DNA of 62,544 nucleotides, from positions 1 through 62,544 of the forward strand of contig JAUNHC010000034.1 of NCBI GenBank assembly GCA_030524175.1, in the 5' to 3' direction. A program made the position numbers and the translations under genes. The stretch is from Eubacteriales bacterium. Lineage in GTDB: Bacteria > Bacillota > Clostridia > Lachnospirales > Lachnospiraceae. Shown here piece after piece: positions 18,040 through 25,967 of this stretch (its first letter is position 1; each line of letters starts with the position of its first letter). The notes under the pieces are model-generated. The model searched no databases, was not told where the DNA came from, and was given only the letters and a program-made list of their open reading frames with translations.

Positions 18040-19221
18040 TTAATATTTTCCGTTCAATGTGATATACTCACATGCTGCAATTAAATTTTCAGGTTTTCCG
18101 TCGTTTAGGCTGAGCAGGGATTTATCTGTGGAAAAAATATAACCGCCGCCCGGAGCCAATGTGTCCAGAAGCTCTTTTGATTTTTCAATGACCTGCTCTT
18201 TGGTACCAAAACGCAGCAGTTCTATGGGCATTCCGCCCATAACAGTCATCCTTGACCCAAGCTCTGCCTTAATCTTTGCCAGATCACCAGACTCGAACAG
18301 GCCCACAAACTTAATGCCCTCCGGGAAGTCCTTGAGCATATCCAGATACGGCATCCAGTTATTTTCCATAAAGAAGTATATGGAATAACCATGCTTCACT
18401 GCCATCTCTTCCAGATACTTCTGCATAAAAGGCAGATATATCCTGGCAAAATCCTTTGGCCTTAAATAGGTAGGAAGATGCAGGGGGGAGAAAAGCACTT
18501 TTTCTCCCGGTTCTCCCGCCGTATCAAAAAACATCTCGCTCACATATTCTGTGAGGGAAACACATGCTGCCGCCAATTCGTCCGGACAGCGCCGTATATC
18601 CGCAGCAATCCCCACGAAGTCCCTCAGATAGTCCAAAACAATATCCGGTGCCAGGAAGTTAGAGCCCATAGTAAGGATTGGAAGTCCCAGCTCCTTTTCA
18701 ATCCGTGAATTGGCAGCCGCATTATATGCACCAAATTCGCAGAAATCCTTATAAGCCTGTTTTATTATATCAACCTTCTTTTCCCCACTGCCGTCCCGAA
18801 ATGAACGGAATCTCCGGGGAATTAATACATTGGCAAAAAATTTCATAGGATTTTCCGCCAGCAGGGCATACTCCTGAGGTTCCATAAGCCTGCCGCTGCT
18901 TCCCTTGATCTGCACGCCTTCATCCGAAACCACATACACGCCTTCTCCAATATTCTGCCCCATCTTCACAGGAAATGTATTGGCTGTGCCCATTATACCG
19001 TCAACAGGCACATTTTCATCGAAGAATTTGACCGTCTGAAAAATTTTATCCGAATCCTTCAGAAAGGCTTCCTTCACACTGACACCTGCATAGTGGTAAA
19101 TCCAGGTATCCACATTTGGGATGACGGGAACACGGTCCGGTACTCTGCGGCTTAAAACATCATCAAAGCGTTTCAGCCTTCCCTTATAAATATTCTGAAT
19201 ATTCACACTGGTTTCACTCAT
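18040..19221 (-). CDS. UroD-fold corrinoid methyltransferase, copy 1
   Basis: A 393-aa tandem paralogue of the downstream gene. The two share most of their length, for example KGRLKRFDDVLSRRVPDRVP against EQRLTRFDDVLSRKLPDRVP and FSPLHLPTYLRPKDF in both, and even identical DNA stretches around 17241 and 18451. Both would be methyltransferase I subunits delivering methyl groups to corrinoid. They differ in the middle of the barrel (GVYVVSDEG against GIYTCSDNG; EFGAYNAAANSRIE against EFMKYNRSANVRIE), so substrate range may differ, or they may form a heterodimer. It sits 60 bp after the SLC13 carrier gene. Confidence 0.87.
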   Translation of the reverse strand: MSETSVNIQNIYKGRLKRFDDVLSRRVPDRVPVIPNVDTWIYHYAGVSVKEAFLKDSDKIFQTVKFFDENVPVDGIMGTANTFPVKMGQNIGEGVYVVSDEGVQIKGSSGRLMEPQEYALLAENPMKFFANVLIPRRFRSFRDGSGEKKVDIIKQAYKDFCEFGAYNAAANSRIEKELGLPILTMGSNFLAPDIVLDYLRDFVGIAADIRRCPDELAAACVSLTEYVSEMFFDTAGEPGEKVLFSPLHLPTYLRPKDFARIYLPFMQKYLEEMAVKHGYSIYFFMENNWMPYLDMLKDFPEGIKFVGLFESGDLAKIKAELGSRMTVMGGMPIELLRFGTKEQVIEKSKELLDTLAPGGGYIFSTDKSLLSLNDGKPENLIAACEYITLNGKY

Positions 19222-19281
19222 AAAAAAGCCGTCCTTTCCATTATACCATGGTTATCAAGTGTCCCGGCATATATTCTCAAT

Positions 19282-20730
19282 TTAAAACACCAGTCTGGCT
19301 AATGGCCAGAAAATCACCATTACCACCACATACATAAAGGCTATCAGCGTCATACTGAATTTCAGGGTTTCACTGCCTGTTATGTAACCGTCCTTCTGGG
19401 CCAGGGCAACAAAGCCGCTTCCGCCGGGTGTTCCTATACCCATGTTACACAGGATTGCCACCAGGACGCCATAGGCTGTCACATAACTTATAGAAGTAAC
19501 ACTCAACAGTGCAGGCACGCAGGCTACAATACCTACTGTACCAGTGACACCGTTGGATGCAAAGTTTGTCACCACAATGACAAAGAACAGGAAAACTGCT
19601 GTGAGCACTCCGGCTGACAGATGATTGGACAGGGGTGCTACTAAAGTCTTCAGAAATACATTGATACCGCCGGATTCCATATTAAATACAGAAGCATAAA
19701 GGAAAATACAGCCAATGAAGATAATTGTGGACCAGGGAATCTTTTTCACTGCTGTCTCGTACTTCAGGACAGGCTCGCCTTCCACTTTAATCGCACATAC
19801 AATAGCCACTGCGATCAATGCCGGAATGGATGCGCCTACCGCGGTAATCTTCTCGGAAACTGCAGGCAGGATATAGCCGATAAAGTCAGGCAGAAGCCAG
19901 AAAATGATCAGTGCAACATAAACAATGACAGATATAGTTCCTTTTTTATCCAGTTTATGAAGTTCCTTACGGCGTTCTTCGATATCGTAGGTACCAAATT
20001 TAGAGCAGTCAGGACGAATGATAAACTTAATGATCAGCATAGTAAGGCCCAGAGTAACCAGTGAAAGGGGAATTCCCACTGCCATGTATTTCAGCCAGGA
20101 AATACTTTGCCCGGTGATATTTACGGTAGAATTCAGCATCAGCAGGGGAACAGGATGACCTATGGGCGTTGCGCCGTTTCCGATACAGGTCACCCAGAGA
20201 ACTCCCAGATACATCGCCTTTGAAAACATATCTTTTCTTGTATATCCCAGACTGTCCAGGATGCCTTTTGCAAGGGCCCAGAATATAATGGATACAGCCG
20301 TTGCCTCCATAAAATATGTAATTACAAGATTCGCCAGGAAGAACATGAACAGGAACATATATGGCCTGTTATGGACGACCTCTCTTGTGATAAACCAGTT
20401 TGCAATAAGTTTTGTAACTCCGTTTTCCTCCAGGGCTACGCACAGGATCAAAGTTCCGATACAGATAACTGCTGTGGAATTACCAAAGGAATTTGCCATG
20501 ATCGTAGCTGCCGGACAAATACCTGTAAATGCCAGCAGACCAATGGACATCATACTTGTCCATCCGGAACCGTAAGTGATCCACATATAAATCGTTGCTA
20601 CAAATAATGACAGGGCTGCAGCACCTGGGGCGGTAATCCCCATATCTGTACAGTTCCCAAGAATCATGCGCAGCACTATAAAAATAATAATGGCAATCAA
20701 GATATGAATTTCACGTGTTTTGCCTTTCAT
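19282..20730 (-). CDS. SLC13/DASS-family anion transporter
   Basis: A 482-aa polytopic carrier (about 12 hydrophobic segments) of the divalent-anion:sodium symporter (SLC13) or ArsB/NhaD-like superfamily. Seen: GNSTAVICIGTLIL, CIGNGATPIGHP (substrate/Na-site SNT-like loop), TNFASNGVTGTVGIV and GIGTPGGSGFVALAQKDG near the end. These two pseudo-symmetrical loops are the usual ion and carboxylate sites. Lying inside the methyltransferase operon, it probably imports the methylated substrate, which would then be a carboxylate such as a methoxybenzoate. Start: ATG with GAGGAGGG upstream. Confidence 0.88.
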   Translation of the reverse strand: MKGKTREIHILIAIIIFIVLRMILGNCTDMGITAPGAAALSLFVATIYMWITYGSGWTSMMSIGLLAFTGICPAATIMANSFGNSTAVICIGTLILCVALEENGVTKLIANWFITREVVHNRPYMFLFMFFLANLVITYFMEATAVSIIFWALAKGILDSLGYTRKDMFSKAMYLGVLWVTCIGNGATPIGHPVPLLMLNSTVNITGQSISWLKYMAVGIPLSLVTLGLTMLIIKFIIRPDCSKFGTYDIEERRKELHKLDKKGTISVIVYVALIIFWLLPDFIGYILPAVSEKITAVGASIPALIAVAIVCAIKVEGEPVLKYETAVKKIPWSTIIFIGCIFLYASVFNMESGGINVFLKTLVAPLSNHLSAGVLTAVFLFFVIVVTNFASNGVTGTVGIVACVPALLSVTSISYVTAYGVLVAILCNMGIGTPGGSGFVALAQKDGYITGSETLKFSMTLIAFMYVVVMVIFWPLARLVF

Positions 20731-20791
20731 AAAAAACCCTCCTCTGTATATCGGGCTGCTCTTAGAACACCCATTCCGTTGCTGTTAATAA

Positions 20792-21430
20792 TTACGAAGC
20801 CTCAGCCCAGCCTCTGCATACCTGAACTGTCTTTTGCGGGCTGTGTGCCCATTCATCAGCGCCTGTGGCAATCTTAGCTTCTTCAGAAACCGGTGCGCCC
20901 CCAATGATCACCTTCACACCTTCAATTCCGGCTTCATGCAATGCATCCACTGCCTCTTTCATGGAATCAATGGCCAGAGTCAGTACGCCGGAAAGTGCCA
21001 CGATCTTAATCCCCTCAGCCTTTGCCGTCTCAACAATTTTCTCCTTAGGTGTGTCAATGCCAAGATCGATCACCTCAAAACCTGAAGCCTCCAGCATAGA
21101 GCGGACAATGTTTTTCCCGATATCATGAAGGTCATCTTTTACGGTACAAAGAATCATCCTGGTTTTTGTTTCGCCTTGTTCTCCGGTGATCAATGCATTT
21201 TTCAGAATGTCAACTGCCTCCGTCATCAGCTCACCTGCGAATATCAGGTCACCCACAAAATACTCGCCCTGTTCGAAAAGCTGCCCCACGATCTCCATAC
21301 CCTTCTGACAGGCATCCATGGCTTTCTGCGCATCCTCTCCGCCTTCGTCCATCACCTGGTTCAACATCTCCAGTACACTGTCCTCGTCCAGATCTCCTAA
21401 CGCTTCTGTTAATTTTGTAAAATCTACCAT
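20792..21430 (-). CDS. Corrinoid protein (methyl carrier), MtvC/MtaC-like, copy 1
   Basis: A 212-aa corrinoid-binding methyl carrier. The N-terminal helical cap (about 1-85) precedes a B12-binding Rossmann domain with DDLHDIGKNIV, whose His102 ligates cobalt from below, then GFEVIDLGID, ALSGVLTLAIDSM and VIIGGAPV. It would accept a methyl group from the UroD-fold enzymes and give it to the pterin methyltransferase encoded upstream. Start at ATG 21430, with AAGGAAGGA upstream; a TTG two codons earlier is less likely. Confidence 0.93.
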   Translation of the reverse strand: MVDFTKLTEALGDLDEDSVLEMLNQVMDEGGEDAQKAMDACQKGMEIVGQLFEQGEYFVGDLIFAGELMTEAVDILKNALITGEQGETKTRMILCTVKDDLHDIGKNIVRSMLEASGFEVIDLGIDTPKEKIVETAKAEGIKIVALSGVLTLAIDSMKEAVDALHEAGIEGVKVIIGGAPVSEEAKIATGADEWAHSPQKTVQVCRGWAEAS

Positions 21431-21449
21431 GCTCAAGTCCTTCCTTTCT

Positions 21450-22259
21450 TTACTTTTTTGTTCCTATTTTACCGGCACGGTATGCACGGTTATATTTTCT
21501 TCCGCCCTTGTCATTCATACACAATGCATCGCAGGCATAAATAGTACTCATCAAGTGGATATCACACGGGTCCATGATCGCAGAATCCAATCCTGCCCGC
21601 ACAGCATATGCCATACAATTACTGTTTACATATTTTCTTCCCGGCATTTCAAAACTGATATTGGAAATGGCACCTGTCACCTTGACAGTTGGTGCGTATT
21701 CATGGATTCCTGTGATACATCTTTCAAAATCCCTCATGGAGGTGGACATTGTAGCCAAAGCCATCACACAAGGGTCAATATGCAGGTTTTCTCTTTTAAT
21801 CTTGTAATAATCTGCTTTGTGGATAATTCTCTTGGCAATATCGATTTTTTTCTCCGGCTCTACTGGAATCCCGTTCTCGTCACAGGTAAGACCCACAACC
21901 TGCCAGTCTGTGCCTGCGATCAGGGGAAAAATTGTTTCGCACTTTACCCCTTCCTCACTTACTGAATTCACCATGCCCGGTTTATGTACCCTTCCTTCTT
22001 CCAAAATCCTTGCCAAAAGCCTGGCATCAGGACTGTCAATACAGATAGGCTTGTCTGTCACTGCCTGAATCTGATCGATCATCCAGACCATAGCCTCATA
22101 CTCTTCCTCCGGACTGGTACTGGGCGCACAGTCTATATAATGTGCCCCGGCTTTATCCTGAGCCATTGCTCTTGCCCGGATGACTTCTGAATCTCTGGCA
22201 GCAATGGCGGCTCTTACACTTGGAATTGCACCATTGAGCTTTTCGCCAATTATGATCAC
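21450..22259 (-). CDS. Methyltetrahydrofolate:corrinoid methyltransferase, MtvA/AcsE-like
   Basis: A 269-aa pterin-binding TIM-barrel protein that would take the methyl group from the methyl-corrinoid protein to tetrahydrofolate, linking demethylation to the Wood-Ljungdahl pathway. Seen: IIIGEKLNGAIPSV start, AGAHYIDCAPSTSPEEE, PICIDSPDARLL, PGMVNSVSEEGVKCETIFPL and a VTGAISNISFEMPGRKYVN stretch that carries the Asn-rich pterin loop. It starts with GTG at 22259, preceded by AAAGGAGGGGG at the right spacing; the ATG ten codons upstream would cover that site. First gene of the leftward operon. Confidence 0.9.
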   Translation of the reverse strand: MIIIGEKLNGAIPSVRAAIAARDSEVIRARAMAQDKAGAHYIDCAPSTSPEEEYEAMVWMIDQIQAVTDKPICIDSPDARLLARILEEGRVHKPGMVNSVSEEGVKCETIFPLIAGTDWQVVGLTCDENGIPVEPEKKIDIAKRIIHKADYYKIKRENLHIDPCVMALATMSTSMRDFERCITGIHEYAPTVKVTGAISNISFEMPGRKYVNSNCMAYAVRAGLDSAIMDPCDIHLMSTIYACDALCMNDKGGRKYNRAYRAGKIGTKK

Positions 22260-22322
22260 TTTCCTTCCCCCTCCTTTTATTTGTTTCACTTACCTATTTT
22301 CCGCACTCCTTGTTTGCACCTC

Positions 22323-22334
22323 TTGTACGTACAA
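22323..22334. promoter_or_regulatory. Palindromic operator at the methyltransferase promoter
   Basis: TTGTACGTACAA, a perfect 12-bp palindrome touching the -10 box of the leftward promoter, so at the transcription start. It resembles the short GT..AC palindromes bound by HutC/UTRA-type GntR repressors; such a regulator is encoded at 23187. A related TTGTACA occurs at 22414-22420. Confidence 0.65.
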
Positions 22335-22363
22335 ATTATACTGCTAATTTTTTCATTTGTCAA
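22335..22363 (-). promoter_or_regulatory. Consensus sigma-70 promoter of the methyltransferase operon
   Basis: Minus strand: TTGACA (22358-22363), 17-bp spacer, TATAAT (22335-22340), both perfect. It reads into the pterin methyltransferase gene and the six genes behind it. Such a strong promoter with an operator at +1 fits repression rather than activation. Confidence 0.85.
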
Positions 22364-22502
22364 CGAATTTTATGGAAATTATTTATATATTATCTGTCTA
22401 ATACATAAAAACATTGTACATTTTGCCCATTTTTCAATAAATACTTTTATGCAAAATAAGGGGAAGTGGGTGAGATGCCATTGACACAGACAAACAATTC
22501 AT

Positions 22503-22522
22503 TTACAATTATTATATTGTAA
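22503..22522. repeat. Inverted repeat before the second corrinoid gene
   Basis: TTACAAT, 6 nt, ATTGTAA: a 7-bp inverted repeat 23 bp upstream of the ATG. It may be an operator for the rightward operon; the sequence is AT-rich, so chance is possible. Confidence 0.35.
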
Positions 22523-22545
22523 GATAGAAAGAGGAGTTGCAAAAT

Positions 22546-23190
22546 ATGCTGCAGAACGATTTGTTAGATGCGGTCTCTTCCCTGGATGAAGCCCGCAGTA
22601 TGTCTATCGCCAAAGCTTTACTGAATCAAGGGTGCTCCCTTGAAGAAATAATGAAGATTCTCGGAGAAGGAGTCCGCATAGTCGGAGATAAATTTGCGGC
22701 CGGTGAGTTTTTTATCGGAGATCTGATCGTATCCGGTATGCTGTACCGCTCCATTATCAGCCTGTTTTCAGGCTCTGTTTCCGCGCCTGTGGGCAAGCCC
22801 CTTGGAAGAATCGTATGCGGCGTAGGCGAGGATGATATCCATGATATAGGGAAGGACATCATTGTGAGTCTCCTCCGGGCGGAGGGTTTTGAGGTTATTG
22901 ACCTGGGGGTTGATGTCAAGCCCTGCAGGTTTGTATATGCAGTAGAGACCTATAAGCCGGATCTTCTGGTGATGAGCGGCCTTATGAACTGCACACTGCA
23001 GTGCATGAAGACAGTCGTTCAGATGCTCACAGAACGGGGTCTGCGTGATCAGGTAGCCATAATCGTAGGCGGCAATGCAGTAAACAAAGATACGCTGCAG
23101 TATATCCAGGCCGACGCTGTTTCAATAGCTCCTGTAGATGCTCTCACCTATTGCAAACAAATTGTTATGGAGGAAAAAACACAGCAATGA
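22546..23190 (+). CDS. Corrinoid protein (methyl carrier), copy 2
   Basis: A 214-aa second corrinoid methyl carrier with the same cap plus B12-binding layout: DDIHDIGKDIIVSLL (His99 as lower cobalt ligand), GFEVIDLGVDV, VMSGLMNCTLQCM and AIIVGGNAV. ATG at 22546 has GAGGAG upstream. It is transcribed away from the main operon together with the GntR regulator, whose start codon overlaps its stop (ATGA). It may serve the second UroD-fold enzyme, or it could sense methylation state; both are inference. Confidence 0.92.
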   Translation: MLQNDLLDAVSSLDEARSMSIAKALLNQGCSLEEIMKILGEGVRIVGDKFAAGEFFIGDLIVSGMLYRSIISLFSGSVSAPVGKPLGRIVCGVGEDDIHDIGKDIIVSLLRAEGFEVIDLGVDVKPCRFVYAVETYKPDLLVMSGLMNCTLQCMKTVVQMLTERGLRDQVAIIVGGNAVNKDTLQYIQADAVSIAPVDALTYCKQIVMEEKTQQ

Positions 23191-23906
23191 GTTCTATTGA
23201 AAAATCAAAACCTCTTTATATCAAAATTGCAGATATCCTGAAGCAGCAGATCATAACCGGAGTTCTGAATCCCGGCGATATGCTTCCGTCGGAAAACAGT
23301 ATTTGCGAAACTTACGGGGTAAGCAGAGATACGGCACGGAAAGGTCTGCAGAAGCTGGAACATGATAATCTCATATATTCCAAGCCCAAGATCGGATATT
23401 TTGTAAAAAGCCCTAAACATAACAACTTCTCTGTCAGTCTCATGGAACAGCTCCCTGGCTGCTCCACACGTTACCGCGATATCCATGGTATTCTTCCTGA
23501 TGACCATATTCAGGAAGTCCTTCAGATCGATGCATCCAGAAAAGTGATCGAATTCACCCTGGTCAGCAAGGACAGCTCTGATATTCCTGTTGCTTATGAC
23601 ATAAAATATATCCCTTACGAGCGCTCCTATCCATCCGTGGAAACCGAGCTTCAATTTGCAGTTTTTCCTGATATCACATTTCCCAGGGTTGCCCCTTATT
23701 CCTACCACATTGAATTGTCTGTCAGTGCCATTGCCGCAACGAATAAAATTGCGGATATCCTGCTGTGTGATCCCGGGGAACCGCTTCTGCTGGTGGAACA
23801 AATCTTCATCGGACAAAACGATACCCCTATCTGCTATGCCATACGCTATCTGCGCCAGCCATATGCTGTACTTAACGGCACCTCCGGCAAAACAGAAGCT
23901 TTTTAA
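23187..23906 (+). CDS. GntR-family repressor with UTRA domain
   Basis: A 239-aa regulator: N-terminal winged helix-turn-helix (PLYIKIADILKQQI, LPSENSICETYGVSRDTARKGLQKL) and C-terminal UTRA ligand domain (HutC subfamily). Start at 23187 overlaps the corrinoid stop by four bases (ATGA); frame upstream of it lies inside the corrinoid gene. It probably controls the divergent methyltransferase operon through TTGTACGTACAA and responds to the substrate or a breakdown product. The ligand is unknown. Confidence 0.92.
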   Translation: MSSIEKSKPLYIKIADILKQQIITGVLNPGDMLPSENSICETYGVSRDTARKGLQKLEHDNLIYSKPKIGYFVKSPKHNNFSVSLMEQLPGCSTRYRDIHGILPDDHIQEVLQIDASRKVIEFTLVSKDSSDIPVAYDIKYIPYERSYPSVETELQFAVFPDITFPRVAPYSYHIELSVSAIAATNKIADILLCDPGEPLLLVEQIFIGQNDTPICYAIRYLRQPYAVLNGTSGKTEAF

Positions 23907-23926
23907 ACTGAGGAGAATGACAGAAT

Positions 23927-24577
23927 ATGAAAACTGCTTTAATTGGATGCCGCACATTGGAATCTGAAATATCAGCCGCAGCAGGGCTGACCGGATGGGA
24001 TGGTCCTGTCTATTGGCTGAAATCAGGTCTGCATGATAAAACAGACATATTGCATGAAACCGCTCAGAAGCTCATTGACAGCTGCCAAAAATATGACCGG
24101 ATCCTGCTTGCTATGGGCATCTGCGGCAACTCCGTAATGGGCCTTCGCACAGACCATGCAGAGCTTATCTTTCCCCGCGTGGATGACTGCATCACCCTGC
24201 TCTGCGGTTCAAGGGACAAACGGGCACAATACTACCGCAGCTATTTTTTTACCGAAGGCTGGCTGCGGGGAGAACGTACTATTTGGCATGAATATCAGTA
24301 TACAGTAAAAAAATACGGAGAAGATACAGCCAAACTGGTGTTTGACACCATGCTGCGCCACTACCGTTCCTGCATTTTTCTGGATACACACTGCGGTGAT
24401 ACAAAAGCTTGTGCTGAAACTGTCAGGCACATTGCTGACCATCTTCAGCTGGGCTATGAAAAAATAGACGGCACCCTTCAATATTTATGTACACTTCTCT
24501 CCGGCCCATGGCATTCTGATGATTTTGTCATCATACCGCCCCATACCACTGTTGCAAATAAGCACTTTAATGTTTAA
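23927..24577 (+). CDS. DUF1638 protein, right end of corrinoid island
   Basis: A 216-aa paralogue of the protein at 14369. Shared elements: IGCRTLESEI, GICGNSVMGL, PRVDDCITLL, LDTHCGDT and IIPPH. It is 20 bp behind the regulator gene and so in the same transcript as the second corrinoid protein. Conservation of Cys and His at the same positions in both copies argues for a common chemical role. Function unknown. Confidence 0.85.
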   Translation: MKTALIGCRTLESEISAAAGLTGWDGPVYWLKSGLHDKTDILHETAQKLIDSCQKYDRILLAMGICGNSVMGLRTDHAELIFPRVDDCITLLCGSRDKRAQYYRSYFFTEGWLRGERTIWHEYQYTVKKYGEDTAKLVFDTMLRHYRSCIFLDTHCGDTKACAETVRHIADHLQLGYEKIDGTLQYLCTLLSGPWHSDDFVIIPPHTTVANKHFNV

Positions 24578-24610
24578 TACAGCACTATTTCATCTGCTGT
24601 GCTGCCAACC

Positions 24611-24642
24611 TGTAACAGTCCAGGCAGACCTTGACTGTTACA
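24611..24642. terminator. Hairpin between convergent DUF1638 and kinase genes
   Basis: Perfect 10-bp stem TGTAACAGTC/GACTGTTACA (24611-24620 with 24633-24642). No U tract on either side, so termination is uncertain. Confidence 0.4.
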
Positions 24643-24647
24643 CCATC

Positions 24648-25868
24648 TCACATTTTCAGCAGTATCCTCACTGTAAAGCATCCATTTTCACAGGTTATAT
24701 TTACACTGCCATGATACTGCTCTGCCAGGAGCTTCACAGAATCCAGCCCCATCCCGGGGCCGCTGTGCCGGCTGGATAAGAAAACCCCTTTATTCATACG
24801 AATCTCACCTATATAAGGGTTGATGATCTTTAAGGCCAGGATATGGGGTGCTGTCTGTGCCATTTTCAGGGAAATGTAAGGCTCTTCCGTGCCTTCACAG
24901 CCGAAAACCGCATTCTCCAGCAGATTTCCCAAAAAGATACAGAAATCCATATCCTTCACTGAGGTCTCAGGCATACTGATCCTGAAATCCGTGCGTATCC
25001 CCTTTTCCCTGCAGGTCGCTTCATAATGGGAAAGCACTGCATTCACTGCAGCAGAGCTGGAGTAGTGCTTGATTTCTTGGGAGATGGTTGGCACATAGTC
25101 CTGGATATACAGAGCCAGTTTTTTATATTCCTTCTGGTTAAGCAGTTCCGAGATCACTGTGAGCTGATGCCTGAAATCATGACGGATGCGGCTTGTCTCC
25201 TGGACATGGGACAGAAGCTGTGTATACTGCCCCGCCTGCATAGCCAGAAACTGGTTCGCCCTGGCCAAATGTTCCTTCTCCACAATATTTCTTGCGATCC
25301 GGTAAAACATGGTATAAATGATAAGAACAAGCCCAAACACCATAAAGAGTATGAGCGAATAGATTTTGAAATACCGGTCCCGTATGGTGACATAATCATA
25401 ATTCTGCGGTATAAGGAACAAAGAAATAGTAATGAAAATCACAGGAAAAAGCCAAAGCACCTTCCAAATCTTTTCTTCATGGAAATTGTCAAATACCCAT
25501 CCCATATATCTTTTTACCGGCACGTAGAAAAGGATGTCTATCCCACACCCAAAACAAACCTGCAGAATGATCCCCAATGGTGAATAATCAAAAAAACTGC
25601 CTTCCGGATGAAAATAAGAGTCTATAAGCACAGAGAAAAGAAGGCAGAATGCCCCCAAAAGACAGGCCGTACAAAACCAAAAAAGTTTTTTCCAAAAGGA
25701 AAGCTCCACCTCTTTCTGAAAAAAATAGAAGAAAAAGACTCCCACGATCAATATAAGTCTATTCGTGTCCTTTATGTCCAGCATAAAAATAAGCAGCCCC
25801 GCTCCCAGGGCAAAAACTGCCAGTACAGCCAGCACCTTGAATGCACATTGTTTTTTCCCGGATTTCAT
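24648..25868 (-). CDS. AgrC/VirS-type sensor histidine kinase, TM1 out of frame
   Basis: A 406-aa peptide-sensor-like kinase: about five hydrophobic segments in the first 190 residues, then a HPK10-type acceptor IRHDFRHQLTVISELL and a GHKL ATPase (LGNLLENAVFGC, GPGMGLDSVKLLAEQYHGS). ATG at 25868 overlaps the stop of a 28-codon reading frame by ATGA. That short frame encodes what looks like the missing first membrane segment; one extra G in the run at 25875-25878 would join both into a 435-aa protein. Partner: the LytTR regulator upstream. The probable target is the secreted GDSL esterase. No AgrB or AgrD gene is near, so the signal is unknown. Confidence 0.87.
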   Translation of the reverse strand: MKSGKKQCAFKVLAVLAVFALGAGLLIFMLDIKDTNRLILIVGVFFFYFFQKEVELSFWKKLFWFCTACLLGAFCLLFSVLIDSYFHPEGSFFDYSPLGIILQVCFGCGIDILFYVPVKRYMGWVFDNFHEEKIWKVLWLFPVIFITISLFLIPQNYDYVTIRDRYFKIYSLILFMVFGLVLIIYTMFYRIARNIVEKEHLARANQFLAMQAGQYTQLLSHVQETSRIRHDFRHQLTVISELLNQKEYKKLALYIQDYVPTISQEIKHYSSSAAVNAVLSHYEATCREKGIRTDFRISMPETSVKDMDFCIFLGNLLENAVFGCEGTEEPYISLKMAQTAPHILALKIINPYIGEIRMNKGVFLSSRHSGPGMGLDSVKLLAEQYHGSVNITCENGCFTVRILLKM

Positions 25869-25951
25869 AAAGCTCCCCACAGGGAAAAACAAAAAGGTAT
25901 CAAGGGCAGTATCATAAGAAATTCTGACATATAACGCAGTGTCTCTTCCAT
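25865..25951 (-). CDS. 28-codon frame encoding likely detached TM1 of the kinase
   Basis: Begins ATG 25951 with GGAGGG seven bases upstream, directly after the regulator stop codon. Product: charged start, then the hydrophobic MILPLIPFCFSLWG, then stop overlapping the kinase ATG. It has the best ribosome site of the locus, while the 406-aa kinase frame has none of its own. Either a frameshifted first transmembrane helix or a true leader/small membrane peptide translationally coupled to the kinase. Confidence 0.5.
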   Translation of the reverse strand: MEETLRYMSEFLMILPLIPFCFSLWGAL

Positions 25952-25967
25952 ATGGAGTCCCTCCGGA

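Noticed and set aside
16830-19221. True uroporphyrinogen decarboxylases (heme or cobalamin synthesis)
   Set aside because: No other tetrapyrrole genes; both lie in an operon with corrinoid carrier, pterin methyltransferase and activase.
23205-23957. 250-aa open frame opposite the GntR gene
   Set aside because: Lies wholly over a well-supported gene on the other strand, has no ribosome site and no recognisable domain.
15141-24577. Methylamine or betaine demethylation with pyrrolysine or MttB proteins
   Set aside because: No MttB/MtmB/MtbB-family gene or in-frame amber codon was seen.
25865-25951. AgrD-like autoinducing peptide gene next to the AgrC-type kinase
   Set aside because: No AgrB protease gene nearby and no AgrD charged C-terminus; a detached first membrane helix explains it better.
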